This document shows, one piece after another, positions 37,659-45,507 of a DNA stretch of 64,000 nt. Origin of the DNA: Terrabacter sp040702505 (lineage in GTDB: Bacteria > Actinomycetota > Actinomycetes > Actinomycetales > Dermatophilaceae); assembly GCF_040702505.1 (NCBI RefSeq), contig NZ_JBFBLC010000002.1, positions 558,001-622,000 on the forward strand, written 5' to 3'. A model generated the notes under the pieces. It ran no database searches, was not told the DNA's origin, and was given only the letters and a program-made list of their open reading frames with translations. How positions within the stretch are numbered: the first letter of the stretch is position 1; each line of letters begins with the position of its first letter. The translations under genes were made by a program, and so were the position numbers.

Positions 37659-39101
37659 ATGACACTGGTGTCACAGCCGTACGCGTACACCCGTCGTGAG
37701 CTCGTGGAGCCGGACTGGACCCGGCTGCCGGGCTGGGCCCACGTGGCCCAGGCCGACTGGGACAGCGCCCAGTGGCAGCGGGCCAACTGCGTCAAGAACG
37801 TCAGGCAGCTGCGCGCGGTCATGGGCGACCTGCTTGACGAGCGGTTCTACGACGACCTCGTCCGGGACCAGGCAGAGCGCGCGACGATGTCGATGCTCCT
37901 GCCGCCGCAGATGCTCAACACGATGGTCCCTGCGACCGACGCGCCGCCGCCGGCGGCAGGTCACGACTTCACCGAGGCGTTCTACGCCGACCCGGTCCGG
38001 CGCTACATGCTGCCGGTGTTCTCGGACCGGCGCACCGACTGGCCCTCGCACCCCCACGCGGTGCGCGACTCCCTCCACGAGCACGACATGTGGGTGGCCG
38101 AGGGGCTCACGCACCGCTACCCGACCAAGGTCCTCGCGGAGCTGCTGCCGACCTGCCCGCAGTACTGCGGGCACTGCACGCGCATGGATCTCGTCGGCAA
38201 CTCGACGCAGCAGGTCGCCAAGCTGCGCTTCGACCTCAAGCCGGTCGCCCGGCACGAGGCGATCCTCGACTACCTCCGCGCCACCCCCGTCGTGCGCGAC
38301 GTCGTCGTGTCGGGCGGCGACGTCGCCAACATGCCGTGGAAGCACCTCGAGTCGTTCGTCGACCAGCTGCTCGAGATTGACAACATCCGCGACATCCGCC
38401 TCGCGAGCAAGGCGCTCATGGGGCTGCCGCAGCACTGGTTCGCGAACGACGTCGTCGAGGGCGTGGCGCGGGTGGCGACCAAGGCCCGGTCCCGAGGCGT
38501 GTCCCTGGCCATCCACACCCACGTCAACAGCGCCCAGTCGGTGACGCCGTCCGTCGCCCGCGCGGCCCGGGCCATGCTCGAGGCCGGGGTGCGCGACGTG
38601 CGCAACCAGGGCGTGCTCATGCGCGGCGTCAACGACTCGACCGAGCAGCTGCTCGACCTGTGCTTCGCCCTGGCCGACGGCGCCTCGGTCACGCCGTACT
38701 ACTTCTACATGTGCGACATGATCCCGTTCGCCGAGCACTGGCGGCTCTCGCTCGCCGAGGCCCAGCACCTGCAGCACTCGATGATGGGCTACCTCCCCGG
38801 CTTCTCCACGCCGCGGATCGTCTGCGACGTGCCGTTCGTCGGCAAGCGCTGGGTGCACCAGGTCGAGGAGTACGACACCGAGCGCGGCATCTCCTACTGG
38901 CGCAAGAACTACCGCACCTCGATCGAGGGCGATGACACCGAGGCGCTGTCGCGCGAGTACGTCTACTACGACCCCATCTACACCCTGCCCGAGTCGGGGC
39001 AGCGGTGGTGGCGCGACCGGGTCGACGAGGCGTCGGTGTCGGCGCACGCTGCCGCAGCCGCCGCCGGGAGCCGGGCCGCCGCGGAGAGCCAGCTCGGCTG
39101 A
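37659..39101 (+). CDS. kamA: KamA-family radical SAM aminomutase (putative lysine 2,3-aminomutase)
   Basis: 480 residues. The radical-SAM cluster motif is Cys166-X3-Cys170-X2-Cys173 in CPQYCGHCTRMD. VVSGGDVANMP and VLMRGVNDSTEQLLDL further match KamA. The region corresponding to the PLP-lysine motif (usually PGGGGK) here reads VPFVGKRWVH, a clear divergence. It would convert L-lysine to beta-lysine, the first step feeding KamDE; divergent placement from that operon supports this. Leaderless start at 37659. The C-terminal 25 residues are an alanine-rich tail. Confidence 0.85.
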   Translation: MTLVSQPYAYTRRELVEPDWTRLPGWAHVAQADWDSAQWQRANCVKNVRQLRAVMGDLLDERFYDDLVRDQAERATMSMLLPPQMLNTMVPATDAPPPAAGHDFTEAFYADPVRRYMLPVFSDRRTDWPSHPHAVRDSLHEHDMWVAEGLTHRYPTKVLAELLPTCPQYCGHCTRMDLVGNSTQQVAKLRFDLKPVARHEAILDYLRATPVVRDVVVSGGDVANMPWKHLESFVDQLLEIDNIRDIRLASKALMGLPQHWFANDVVEGVARVATKARSRGVSLAIHTHVNSAQSVTPSVARAARAMLEAGVRDVRNQGVLMRGVNDSTEQLLDLCFALADGASVTPYYFYMCDMIPFAEHWRLSLAEAQHLQHSMMGYLPGFSTPRIVCDVPFVGKRWVHQVEEYDTERGISYWRKNYRTSIEGDDTEALSREYVYYDPIYTLPESGQRWWRDRVDEASVSAHAAAAAAGSRAAAESQLG

Positions 39102-39125
39102 GGCAGGGGCCGGGCGCCGTCACCG

Positions 39126-39131
39126 TAGACT
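39126..39131 (+). promoter_or_regulatory. -10 box of leaderless tetR gene
   Basis: TAGACT is followed by 6 bases and the GTG at 39138. Confidence 0.6.
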
Positions 39132-39137
39132 GCGCCG

Positions 39138-39758
39138 GTGACCACCCGCTCCCCCGGCGCGCGCGTCCGCGTGCCCCGTCTCGAACGCGAGGCGCAGATG
39201 CTGGCCGTGGCCGAGCAGGTCTTCGCCGAGCGCGGCATGCAGGCCGCCACCATGGACGAGATCGCCGAGCTGGTCGGCGTCACCAAGCCGCTCATCTACG
39301 ACTACTTCGGCTCCAAGGAGGGGCTGTTCGTCGCCACGATCGAGCGCGCCCGGGGTCAGCTGCTCACCGCCCTCATCGACTCCTGGGTCGCACGGCCGGC
39401 GGCGACGCCCCGCGAGCGGGTGCACGGCGCCGTGCACGCCTTCTTCAGCTTCGTCGACGAGCACGCCCAGGCCTTCGCCCTGCTGCGCACCGAGGGGGCG
39501 CTCATCGGCGAGGCCTCGGCATCGGTCGAGCGCATCCGCCAGCAGACCGCCAAGGCCTTCGCCGAGGGGCTGGCCACCCTGCCCGCCTTCGCCGGCCTGG
39601 AGCCGCGCCGGGTCACCGTGATGGCGGAGATCCTCATCGGCGGCTGCGAGCGGCTCGCTGTGTGGCGCACCAGCCATCCCGGCACCTCGGCCGCAGAGGC
39701 GACCGACCTCGTCGTCACGACGATCTGGGACGGGCTCTGCTCCGTGCCCGGCGCCTGA
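39138..39758 (+). CDS. TetR/AcrR family transcriptional regulator
   Basis: 206 residues. The helix-turn-helix is EQVFAERGMQAATMDEIAELVGVTKPLIYDYFGSKEGLF (residues about 28-66), split here only for reference to its ends; the remainder is a helical ligand-binding domain with no recognisable ligand. It follows kamA but has its own -10 box. It overlaps the ybaK gene by one base (TGATG), so both are expressed together. Confidence 0.9.
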   Translation: MTTRSPGARVRVPRLEREAQMLAVAEQVFAERGMQAATMDEIAELVGVTKPLIYDYFGSKEGLFVATIERARGQLLTALIDSWVARPAATPRERVHGAVHAFFSFVDEHAQAFALLRTEGALIGEASASVERIRQQTAKAFAEGLATLPAFAGLEPRRVTVMAEILIGGCERLAVWRTSHPGTSAAEATDLVVTTIWDGLCSVPGA

Positions 39759-40255
39759 TGGCCCGCCAGCGGCCCGGCGCCGGCCCCGCCACGCCGGCGA
39801 CCGTCGCGCTCGACCGCGCGGGCATCCCCTACGAGCGACACCCCTACCACCACGACCCGTCCGCGTCGAGCTACGGCCTCGAGGCCGCCGATGCCCTCGG
39901 CGTCGAACCGGCACGGGTCTTCAAGACCCTGCTCGTCGACACCGGCAGGGGCCTCGCCGTCGGCATCGTGCCGGTCGACCGCCAGCTCGACCTCAAGGCG
40001 CTCGCCGGCGCGCTCGGCGCCAAGAGCGTCACCATGGCCGATCCCGCGGCCGCCGAGCGCAGCACGGGCTACGTCGTCGGCGGGATCTCGCCGCTCGGGC
40101 AGAAGCGCGCGCTGCCCACGGTCCTCGACGAGACGGCATACGAGTTCGCGACGGTCCTCGTCTCGGGTGGGCGTCGCGGCTTCGACATCGAGCTGGCGCC
40201 CGAGGACCTCGCGACCGCGACCCGCGCCGTCCGCGCCGGCATCGCCCGGAACTGA
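39758..40255 (+). CDS. ybaK: YbaK/EbsC family aminoacyl-tRNA deacylase (Cys-tRNA(Pro) deacylase)
   Basis: 165 residues of the YbaK fold. The catalytic-type lysine is in RVFKTLLVDTG near residue 52, with AVGIVPVDRQLDLKALAGALG and VVGGISPLGQKRALPTVLDE following. It hydrolyses mischarged Cys-tRNA(Pro). The window also has a tRNA-Pro gene, but far away. The ATG overlaps the tetR stop (TGATG at 39756-39760). Convergent with the Lrp gene, only 7 bases apart. Confidence 0.92.
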   Translation: MARQRPGAGPATPATVALDRAGIPYERHPYHHDPSASSYGLEAADALGVEPARVFKTLLVDTGRGLAVGIVPVDRQLDLKALAGALGAKSVTMADPAAAERSTGYVVGGISPLGQKRALPTVLDETAYEFATVLVSGGRRGFDIELAPEDLATATRAVRAGIARN

Positions 40256-40262
40256 CTGGGCC

Positions 40263-40721
40263 TCAGGCGTTCTCGGGCGGCAGGGCCGAGGCGCTGCGCC
40301 CCTCCCACGGGGTCGAGAGGACGACCGTGGTGCGGGTCGACACGTTGGCGGCCGACCGGATCCGGGCGAGCAGGTCCTCGAGGTCCGCGGGCGTGCCGAC
40401 CCGCACCTTGAGCACGTAGCTCTCCTCACCCGCGACGGAGTGGCAGTCCTCGATCTCGGCCACGTGCCGCAGCCGGTCGGGCACGTCGTCCGGGGCGCTC
40501 GGGTCGAAGGGCGTCACGGAGATCAGCGCCGTCAGTGACAGCCCCAGCGCGTCCGGCGAGACCTGAGCCGCGTAGCCGGTGATGACCCCGCGCTCCTCGA
40601 GCCGGCGCACCCGCTGGTGCACGGCGGAGGTGGACAGCCCCGTGGCCCTGCCGAGGTCGGTGTAGCTCATCCGGCCGTCCGCGAGCAGCAGGCCGACGAG
40701 GCGGCGGTCGAGATCTTCCAT
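40263..40721 (-). CDS. Lrp/AsnC family transcriptional regulator
   Basis: 152 residues. An N-terminal helix-turn-helix (DGRMSYTDLGRATGLSTSAVHQRVRRLEERG region, residues 15-45) leads to a C-terminal RAM/ACT-like domain with GEESYVLKVRVGTPADLEDLL. It responds to amino acids in characterised relatives. A possible target is the nearby lysine cluster, but this is only proximity. TAGCCT lies 6 bases before the ATG. Confidence 0.92.
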   Translation of the reverse strand: MEDLDRRLVGLLLADGRMSYTDLGRATGLSTSAVHQRVRRLEERGVITGYAAQVSPDALGLSLTALISVTPFDPSAPDDVPDRLRHVAEIEDCHSVAGEESYVLKVRVGTPADLEDLLARIRSAANVSTRTTVVLSTPWEGRSASALPPENA

Positions 40722-40727
40722 GGGCGC

Positions 40728-40733
40728 AGGCTA
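40728..40733 (-). promoter_or_regulatory. -10 box of leaderless lrp gene
   Basis: Minus-strand TAGCCT is followed by 6 bases and the ATG at 40721. Confidence 0.6.
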
Positions 40734-40813
40734 GTGCAGGGCCCGTCCACCGGAGCCCGCGTTCCTCATCGCGGTACGTCCCGCGCGTCCCCGTCCCTCC
40801 GGTGGCGGGCCGG

Positions 40814-40819
40814 TACCCT
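40814..40819 (+). promoter_or_regulatory. -10 box of leaderless 5'-3' exonuclease gene
   Basis: TACCCT is followed by 7 bases and the ATG at 40827; that ATG is itself part of a GTATGCC motif. Confidence 0.6.
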
Positions 40820-40826
40820 CTCGCGT

Positions 40827-41768
40827 ATGCCGTCCCCCGCCCCCCGGATGCTCCTGCTCGACTCCGCGTCGCTCTACTTCCGCGCGTTCTTCGGCGTTCC
40901 CGAGGTCGTCGGCCCGAGCGGGGTCCCGACCAACGCCGTGCGCGGGCTGCTCGACATGATCGCCTCGCTCGTCGAGCGTGGCCGGCCCACCCACCTCGTG
41001 GCGTGCTGGGACAACGACTGGCGCCCCGCCTTCCGGGTCGAGGCCATCCCGTCGTACAAGGCGCACCGCGTCGCCGAGCCCGGCGACGACGACCTCGCCG
41101 GCGAGCAGGTGCCCGAGGCACTGGGCGTGCAGGTGCCCATCATCGTGCAGGCCCTCGAGGCGCTCGGGATCGCCCGCGTCGGGGTCGACGGCTACGAGGC
41201 GGACGACGTCATCGGCACGCTCGCCACCCGCTACAGCGGACGGATGCCGGTCGACATCGTCACCGGCGACCGTGACCTCTTCCAGCTCGTCGACGACGCC
41301 AACCAGGTGCGCGTCGTCTACACCGCGCGAGGAGGAGTGCGCTCGCCCGACCTCGTCGACCAGGCGTTCCTCGCCTCGAAGTACGGCGTCCCCACGGGTC
41401 CGGCGTACGCCGACATGGCGGTGCTGCGCGGGGACACCAGCGACGGCCTGCCGGGCGTCGCGGGCATCGGGGAGAAGACGGCCGCCAAGCTGATCGCGAC
41501 CTACGGCACGCTCGAGGCCATCCGCGCGGCGATCGACGGCGGCGATCCGGCGCTCAAGGGCGCCCAGCGTGCGCGGCTCGAGGCGGCGGCCGACTACCTC
41601 GACGCCGCTCCGCGGGTCGTGGCGGTGGCCAAGGACGCCGCCGTGCCCGACCACGACCTCGCGACGCCCGCGGCCGTGGCTGACCCCGTGCTCATGTCGA
41701 GGCTGGCGCTCGAGCACGGCCTCACCTCGTCCTTCGACCGCGTCATCTCAGCGCTGGGCATCGAGTGA
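40827..41768 (+). CDS. 5'-3' exonuclease (stand-alone PolA N-domain-like)
   Basis: 313 residues: MLLLDSASLYFRAFFGVP at the N-terminus, GYEADDVIGTLA near residue 131 and the metal-binding VTGDRDLFQLVDD near residue 150, followed by the helix-hairpin-helix GDTSDGLPGVAGIGEKTAAKL near residue 205 to 225. It resembles the flap exonuclease domain of DNA polymerase I without the polymerase part and should remove RNA primers or flaps. Leaderless ATG at 40827. Confidence 0.92.
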   Translation: MPSPAPRMLLLDSASLYFRAFFGVPEVVGPSGVPTNAVRGLLDMIASLVERGRPTHLVACWDNDWRPAFRVEAIPSYKAHRVAEPGDDDLAGEQVPEALGVQVPIIVQALEALGIARVGVDGYEADDVIGTLATRYSGRMPVDIVTGDRDLFQLVDDANQVRVVYTARGGVRSPDLVDQAFLASKYGVPTGPAYADMAVLRGDTSDGLPGVAGIGEKTAAKLIATYGTLEAIRAAIDGGDPALKGAQRARLEAAADYLDAAPRVVAVAKDAAVPDHDLATPAAVADPVLMSRLALEHGLTSSFDRVISALGIE

Positions 41769-41802
41769 CGGGTCGCGCCCGTCGCATGGCGCATACTGGG
41801 GG

Positions 41803-42027
41803 GTGCCCACTCACGGATCTGCAGACCGCCGCCGCCACCTCCCCAACAGCCCGTTCCGCCCGGCCCCGACACCGGACGTCGAGCAGTTCGCCGTGGGAGA
41901 CCGGGTGTCGCACCAGCGCCACGGCCTCGGGGTCGTCATCGCGCGGACCGACCACACGCTGACGGTGCGCTTCGAGTCGGGAGCCGTGCGCGTCAACAGT
42001 CCCTTCGAACGTGTGACCCGTCTCTGA
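41803..42027 (+). CDS. Small SH3/KOW-like protein (DUF3553/CarD-like fold)
   Basis: 74 residues; the C-terminal 45 read FAVGDRVSHQRHGLGVVIAR and VRFESGAVRVNSPFERVTRL, a compact beta-rich fold like the Tudor-type domain of CarD or UvrD tails. The function is unknown. GTG 41803 follows a CATACT/TACTGG box by about 5 bases. A hairpin terminator follows. Other start codons further upstream in the frame lie inside the exonuclease gene. Confidence 0.65.
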   Translation: MPTHGSADRRRHLPNSPFRPAPTPDVEQFAVGDRVSHQRHGLGVVIARTDHTLTVRFESGAVRVNSPFERVTRL

Positions 42028-42093
42028 GGCGGCCGGGTCGGAGGAGGATGCGCCGTCCCGCGCCGCCTCCCTCCCGACCACGAACGCGACGAA

Positions 42094-42119
42094 GGCCGGC
42101 CCCCGTGTGGGGACCGGCC
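42094..42119. terminator. Bidirectional hairpin between the small protein gene and cspA
   Basis: GGCCGG-C-CCCC (42094-42104) pairs with GGGG-A-CCGGCC (42109-42119) with one internal mismatch and a GTGT loop, between convergent genes. Confidence 0.7.
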
Positions 42120-42161
42120 CTCGTCGTGCGGACCGTGGGTCCGCGAAGGATCAGCGCGAGG

Positions 42162-42362
42162 TCAGAGCGCGCGGACGCGCATCGCCTGCGGGCCCTTGGG
42201 GCCCTGCTCGACGTCGAACTCGACGGCCTGGTTCTCCTCGAGGCTGCGGTAGCCGTTGCCCGAGATCTCCGAGTAGTGGACGAAGACGTCGGGACCCTCG
42301 GTCGGGGCGATGAAGCCGAAGCCCTTCTCCGAGTTGAACCACTTGACGGTTCCCTGTGCCAT
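42162..42362 (-). CDS. cspA: Cold-shock domain protein (CspA family)
   Basis: 66 residues, the classic length. RNP1-like KGFGFIAP (residues 14-21) and RNP2-like VFVHYSEI bind single-stranded RNA and DNA. AAGGAGAGA lies before the ATG. The mRNA has a long leader: the promoter is near 42524-42554, about 155 bases upstream, and the leader contains a 9-bp hairpin, as expected for cold-shock genes. Confidence 0.97.
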   Translation of the reverse strand: MAQGTVKWFNSEKGFGFIAPTEGPDVFVHYSEISGNGYRSLEENQAVEFDVEQGPKGPQAMRVRAL

Positions 42363-42456
42363 GTTTCTCTCCTTGGGGTGAAGTGAGCCGTTGCGTGTCA
42401 GCGACCCCCGGTCGGCAGAGACGCGACCACTTCAAGAAACCCTGAAGAAACAGTTG

Positions 42457-42483
42457 CGCTCGCAATGTCGTTCCTTGCGAGCG
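42457..42483 (-). promoter_or_regulatory. Hairpin in the cspA 5' leader
   Basis: CGCTCGCAA (42457-42465) and TTGCGAGCG (42475-42483) pair perfectly with a 9-base loop inside the long untranslated leader. Confidence 0.6.
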
Positions 42484-42523
42484 TGTGAAGACACGAGCAC
42501 CAAAAACGTCGACCGGTCCCGCA

Positions 42524-42554
42524 ACCATAGCCGAGCGGGGCACTCCGGCGACAA
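42524..42554 (-). promoter_or_regulatory. Probable cspA promoter
   Basis: Minus-strand TTGTCG (42549-42554) and TATGGT (42524-42529) are 19 bases apart; transcription would begin near 42517. Confidence 0.5.
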
Positions 42555-42568
42555 TCGCACCCCCGGGT

Positions 42569-42616
42569 CGAACCGGTCGGTCGAACCGGTCGGTCGAGCC
42601 GGTCGGTCGGGCCGCT
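42569..42616. repeat. Tandem 13-bp repeats at the helY 3' end
   Basis: CGAACCGGTCGGT occurs at 42569-42581 and 42582-42594, with CGAGCCGGTCGGT at 42595-42607 and a decayed fourth copy. The array lies just upstream of the cspA promoter and reaches the helY stop codon. Confidence 0.8.
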
Positions 42617-45507
42617 CAGTCCAGCCGGTCGGCCGCCACGACGCCACGCATGACGCCGTCGGTGGCGCGCCGGGCCGTCTTGGCGAGCTCGGGATCGGCG
42701 GCGTCGGTCAGCTGGCCGAGCAGGTCGATGACCTGCTTGCAGCGCCGCACGAAGTCGCCCGCCGCCAGGTCGGTGCCGCGCAGCACGTCCTCGAGCCGCC
42801 GCCCGCTCGCCCACCGGTGCATGGCCCAGGCGATCCCGCCGTCCGGCATACCGGTGCGAGGCAGCGCCAGGGCGCCCTCGGCGTCCTCGAGGTCGGACCA
42901 GATCTCCACCATCCGGTCGTACGCCTCACGCACGTCGTCATTGGGCCAGCGTGGCGTGAGGCCGCCCTCCTCGCGGCGCGGCTCGTGGATCAGGGTCGAC
43001 ACGATCGCGGCCAGGGACGCCGCGTCGAGCCGGCGCCAGGTGCCCTCCCGCAGACACTCGGCCGCGAGGAGGTCCTTCTCCGTGTAGAGCTGGCGCAGCC
43101 GGTTGCCCTCCTCGGTGACCGTCTGCCCGCCGTCGCCGAGGTAGCCCATCGTCACGAGCAGCTCGCAGATGCGGTCGAAGGTCTTGGCGACGGAGTTGGT
43201 GCGGCCGTCGATCTTGCGCTGGATGCCGTCGGTCTCGCGACGCAGCCGCCACCACCGCTCGGCCCACCGCGCGTGGTTCTCGCGGTCGGGGCACCGGTGA
43301 CAGGGATGGGCCTTCATGCGCCGGCGCAGCTCGTCGATGCGCTCGTCGGTGGGGTCCTGCCCGGTGTCGCGCCGGCGCGGCGGCGGGTCGTGCGGCATCG
43401 TCGTGCGCAGCGTGGCCGCGAGGTCCCGGCGCGCCTTCGGGTTGCGCGCGTTGAACTGCTTCGGCACGCGCATCGACCCGAGCGGCTCGAGCGGGGTCGG
43501 CACGTCGTGCAGGGTCAGCCGCCGCAGCTGGCGGTCCTCGGTGACGACGGCCGGCGACGCCGCCTCACCCTTGCCGCCACGGTTGGGCATGACCACGACG
43601 GCGAGGCCGCTGTGCCGCCCCGCCGGGATGCGGACGATGTCACCGATCTTGAGCGACTCCAAGGAGATGGCGGCCGCAGCACGCGCCGAGGCGGACCGCG
43701 CCCGCGCGCCCTCCTTCTCGAGGTCGCGGATCTCGTTGCGGATCGCGGCGTACTCGGAGAAGTCGCCGAGGTGGCACGTCATCTGCTCGGCATAGCCGGC
43801 GAGGGCCTCCTCGTTGCGGCGCACGGTGCGCACGAAACCGACCACCGCCCGGTCGGCCTGGAACTGCGCGAACGAGGTCTCGAGGATCTTGCGGGCGTTC
43901 TCCCGGCCGAACTGGCGCACGAGGTTGACCGCCATGTTGTACGTCGGGCGGAAGCTCGAGCGCAGCGGGTACGTGCGGGTCGACGCGAGGCCGGCGACCG
44001 CGGCCGGGTCGAGCCCGCGGTTCCACAGCACGACCGCATGGCCCTCGACGTCGATGCCACGGCGACCGGCGCGGCCGGTCAGCTGGGTGTACTCGGCCGG
44101 GGAGATGTCGACGTGGCTCTCGCCGTTGAACTTCACGAGCTTCTCGAGCACGACCGTGCGAGCCGGCATGTTGATGCCGAGTGCGAGCGTCTCGGTCGCG
44201 AAGACCGCACGGATCCGTCCCGCGGTGAACAGCTCCTCGACCACCTCGCGGAAGGTCGGCAGCATCCCCGCATGGTGCGCCGCGAACCCGCGGGAGATGC
44301 CGTCGACGAAGTCCCAGTAGCCGAGCACCGACAGGTCCTCCTCGGCCAGGCCCTGGATGCGCTCCTCGACGAGACGGCGGTTCGCCTCGCCGTCGGCCTC
44401 GGAGATCAGCCGCATCCCGCTGGAAAGCAGCTGCCCCACGGCGCCGTCGCAGCCGGCGCGGCTGAAGATGAAGGTGATTGCCGGGAGCAGGCCCTCGCGC
44501 TCGAGGCGGTCGATGACCTCCGTGCGGGTGGCCTGGCCGCCGGGACGACCACCGCGGGCGAACCCGCGACTGCCGTCGCCGCCTCCCGGGCCGCGGCCGC
44601 CCGAGGAGTCCGCGCCGCGGCGACCTCTGCCGCCCCAGTCGTCTCGGCCGTTGCCGTGTCCGCTGCCGTGCCCGTTACCGCGCCCGCCACCGCGCCCGTT
44701 CTTGCCACGCGGGCGGCCCTTGTCGCGGCCACCCCTCGAGCTGACCCAGTGCGAGTCCCACGCCCCCCTGCCCTCCGAGCCGCGGATCGCGTGGACGAGG
44801 TCGGGGTTGACGCTGACCGGGAGGAAGCCGGGGTCGGCGTCGAGGTCCTCGTCCTCGTCGGACGGGCGCTCCTCGACGAAGAGGTCGAAGAGCGTCTGGC
44901 CGACCATCATGTGCTGCCAGAGCGGCACGGGCCGGTGCTCCGAGACGATCACCTCGGTGTCACCGCGCACCTCGCCCAACCACGCGCCGAACTCCTCGGC
45001 GTTGCTGACGGTGGCCGAGAGCGACACGACGCTGACGTCGGCCGGCAGGTGGATGATGACCTCCTCCCACACCGCCCCGCGGAACCGGTCGGCGAGGTAG
45101 TGGACCTCGTCCATGACGACCCAGCCCAGGCCCCGCAGGGTGGTCGACCCGGCATACATCATGTTGCGCAGCACCTCGGTCGTCATGACGACGATCGGGG
45201 CCTCCCCGTTGATCGACGAGTCGCCCGTGAGCAGGCCCACCCGGTCGGCGCCGTGGACGCGTACGAGGTCGGCGTACTTCTGGTTGGACAGGGCCTTGAT
45301 CGGCGTCGTGTAGAACGCCTTGCGCCCGGTCGCGAGGGCCAGGTGGACGGCGAACTCGCCGACGATGGTCTTGCCGGCACCGGTCGGCGCGGCCACGAGC
45401 ACGCCGCGGCCCTCCTCGACGGCACGGCAGGCCTCGGTCTGGAAGTCGTCGAGCGGGAAGTCGAGCTGCGCAGCGAACTCGGTCAGGCGTGGCCAGCTCG
45501 CGATCAC
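42616..45507 (-). CDS. helY: Ski2-like DEAD/DEAH-box RNA helicase HelY
   Basis: 963 residues. Walker A is APTGAGKT (near residue 41) and Walker B is DEVH (near residue 134); SATVSN, TETLALGINMPARTVV and QLTGRAGRRG follow. A Gly/Arg/Asn-rich insert of about 60 residues (near 255-315) interrupts the two RecA domains. The C-terminal part is of the DSHCT type. Family members unwind RNA or DNA. The GTG at 45507 overlaps the diacylglycerol kinase stop (GTGA). The link to pafBC-tatAC is conserved in actinobacteria. Confidence 0.92.
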   Translation of the reverse strand: MIASWPRLTEFAAQLDFPLDDFQTEACRAVEEGRGVLVAAPTGAGKTIVGEFAVHLALATGRKAFYTTPIKALSNQKYADLVRVHGADRVGLLTGDSSINGEAPIVVMTTEVLRNMMYAGSTTLRGLGWVVMDEVHYLADRFRGAVWEEVIIHLPADVSVVSLSATVSNAEEFGAWLGEVRGDTEVIVSEHRPVPLWQHMMVGQTLFDLFVEERPSDEDEDLDADPGFLPVSVNPDLVHAIRGSEGRGAWDSHWVSSRGGRDKGRPRGKNGRGGGRGNGHGSGHGNGRDDWGGRGRRGADSSGGRGPGGGDGSRGFARGGRPGGQATRTEVIDRLEREGLLPAITFIFSRAGCDGAVGQLLSSGMRLISEADGEANRRLVEERIQGLAEEDLSVLGYWDFVDGISRGFAAHHAGMLPTFREVVEELFTAGRIRAVFATETLALGINMPARTVVLEKLVKFNGESHVDISPAEYTQLTGRAGRRGIDVEGHAVVLWNRGLDPAAVAGLASTRTYPLRSSFRPTYNMAVNLVRQFGRENARKILETSFAQFQADRAVVGFVRTVRRNEEALAGYAEQMTCHLGDFSEYAAIRNEIRDLEKEGARARSASARAAAAISLESLKIGDIVRIPAGRHSGLAVVVMPNRGGKGEAASPAVVTEDRQLRRLTLHDVPTPLEPLGSMRVPKQFNARNPKARRDLAATLRTTMPHDPPPRRRDTGQDPTDERIDELRRRMKAHPCHRCPDRENHARWAERWWRLRRETDGIQRKIDGRTNSVAKTFDRICELLVTMGYLGDGGQTVTEEGNRLRQLYTEKDLLAAECLREGTWRRLDAASLAAIVSTLIHEPRREEGGLTPRWPNDDVREAYDRMVEIWSDLEDAEGALALPRTGMPDGGIAWAMHRWASGRRLEDVLRGTDLAAGDFVRRCKQVIDLLGQLTDAADPELAKTARRATDGVMRGVVAADRLD

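Noticed and set aside
42569..42616. Possible CRISPR-like array
   Set aside because: The repeats are directly adjacent 13-mers without spacers.
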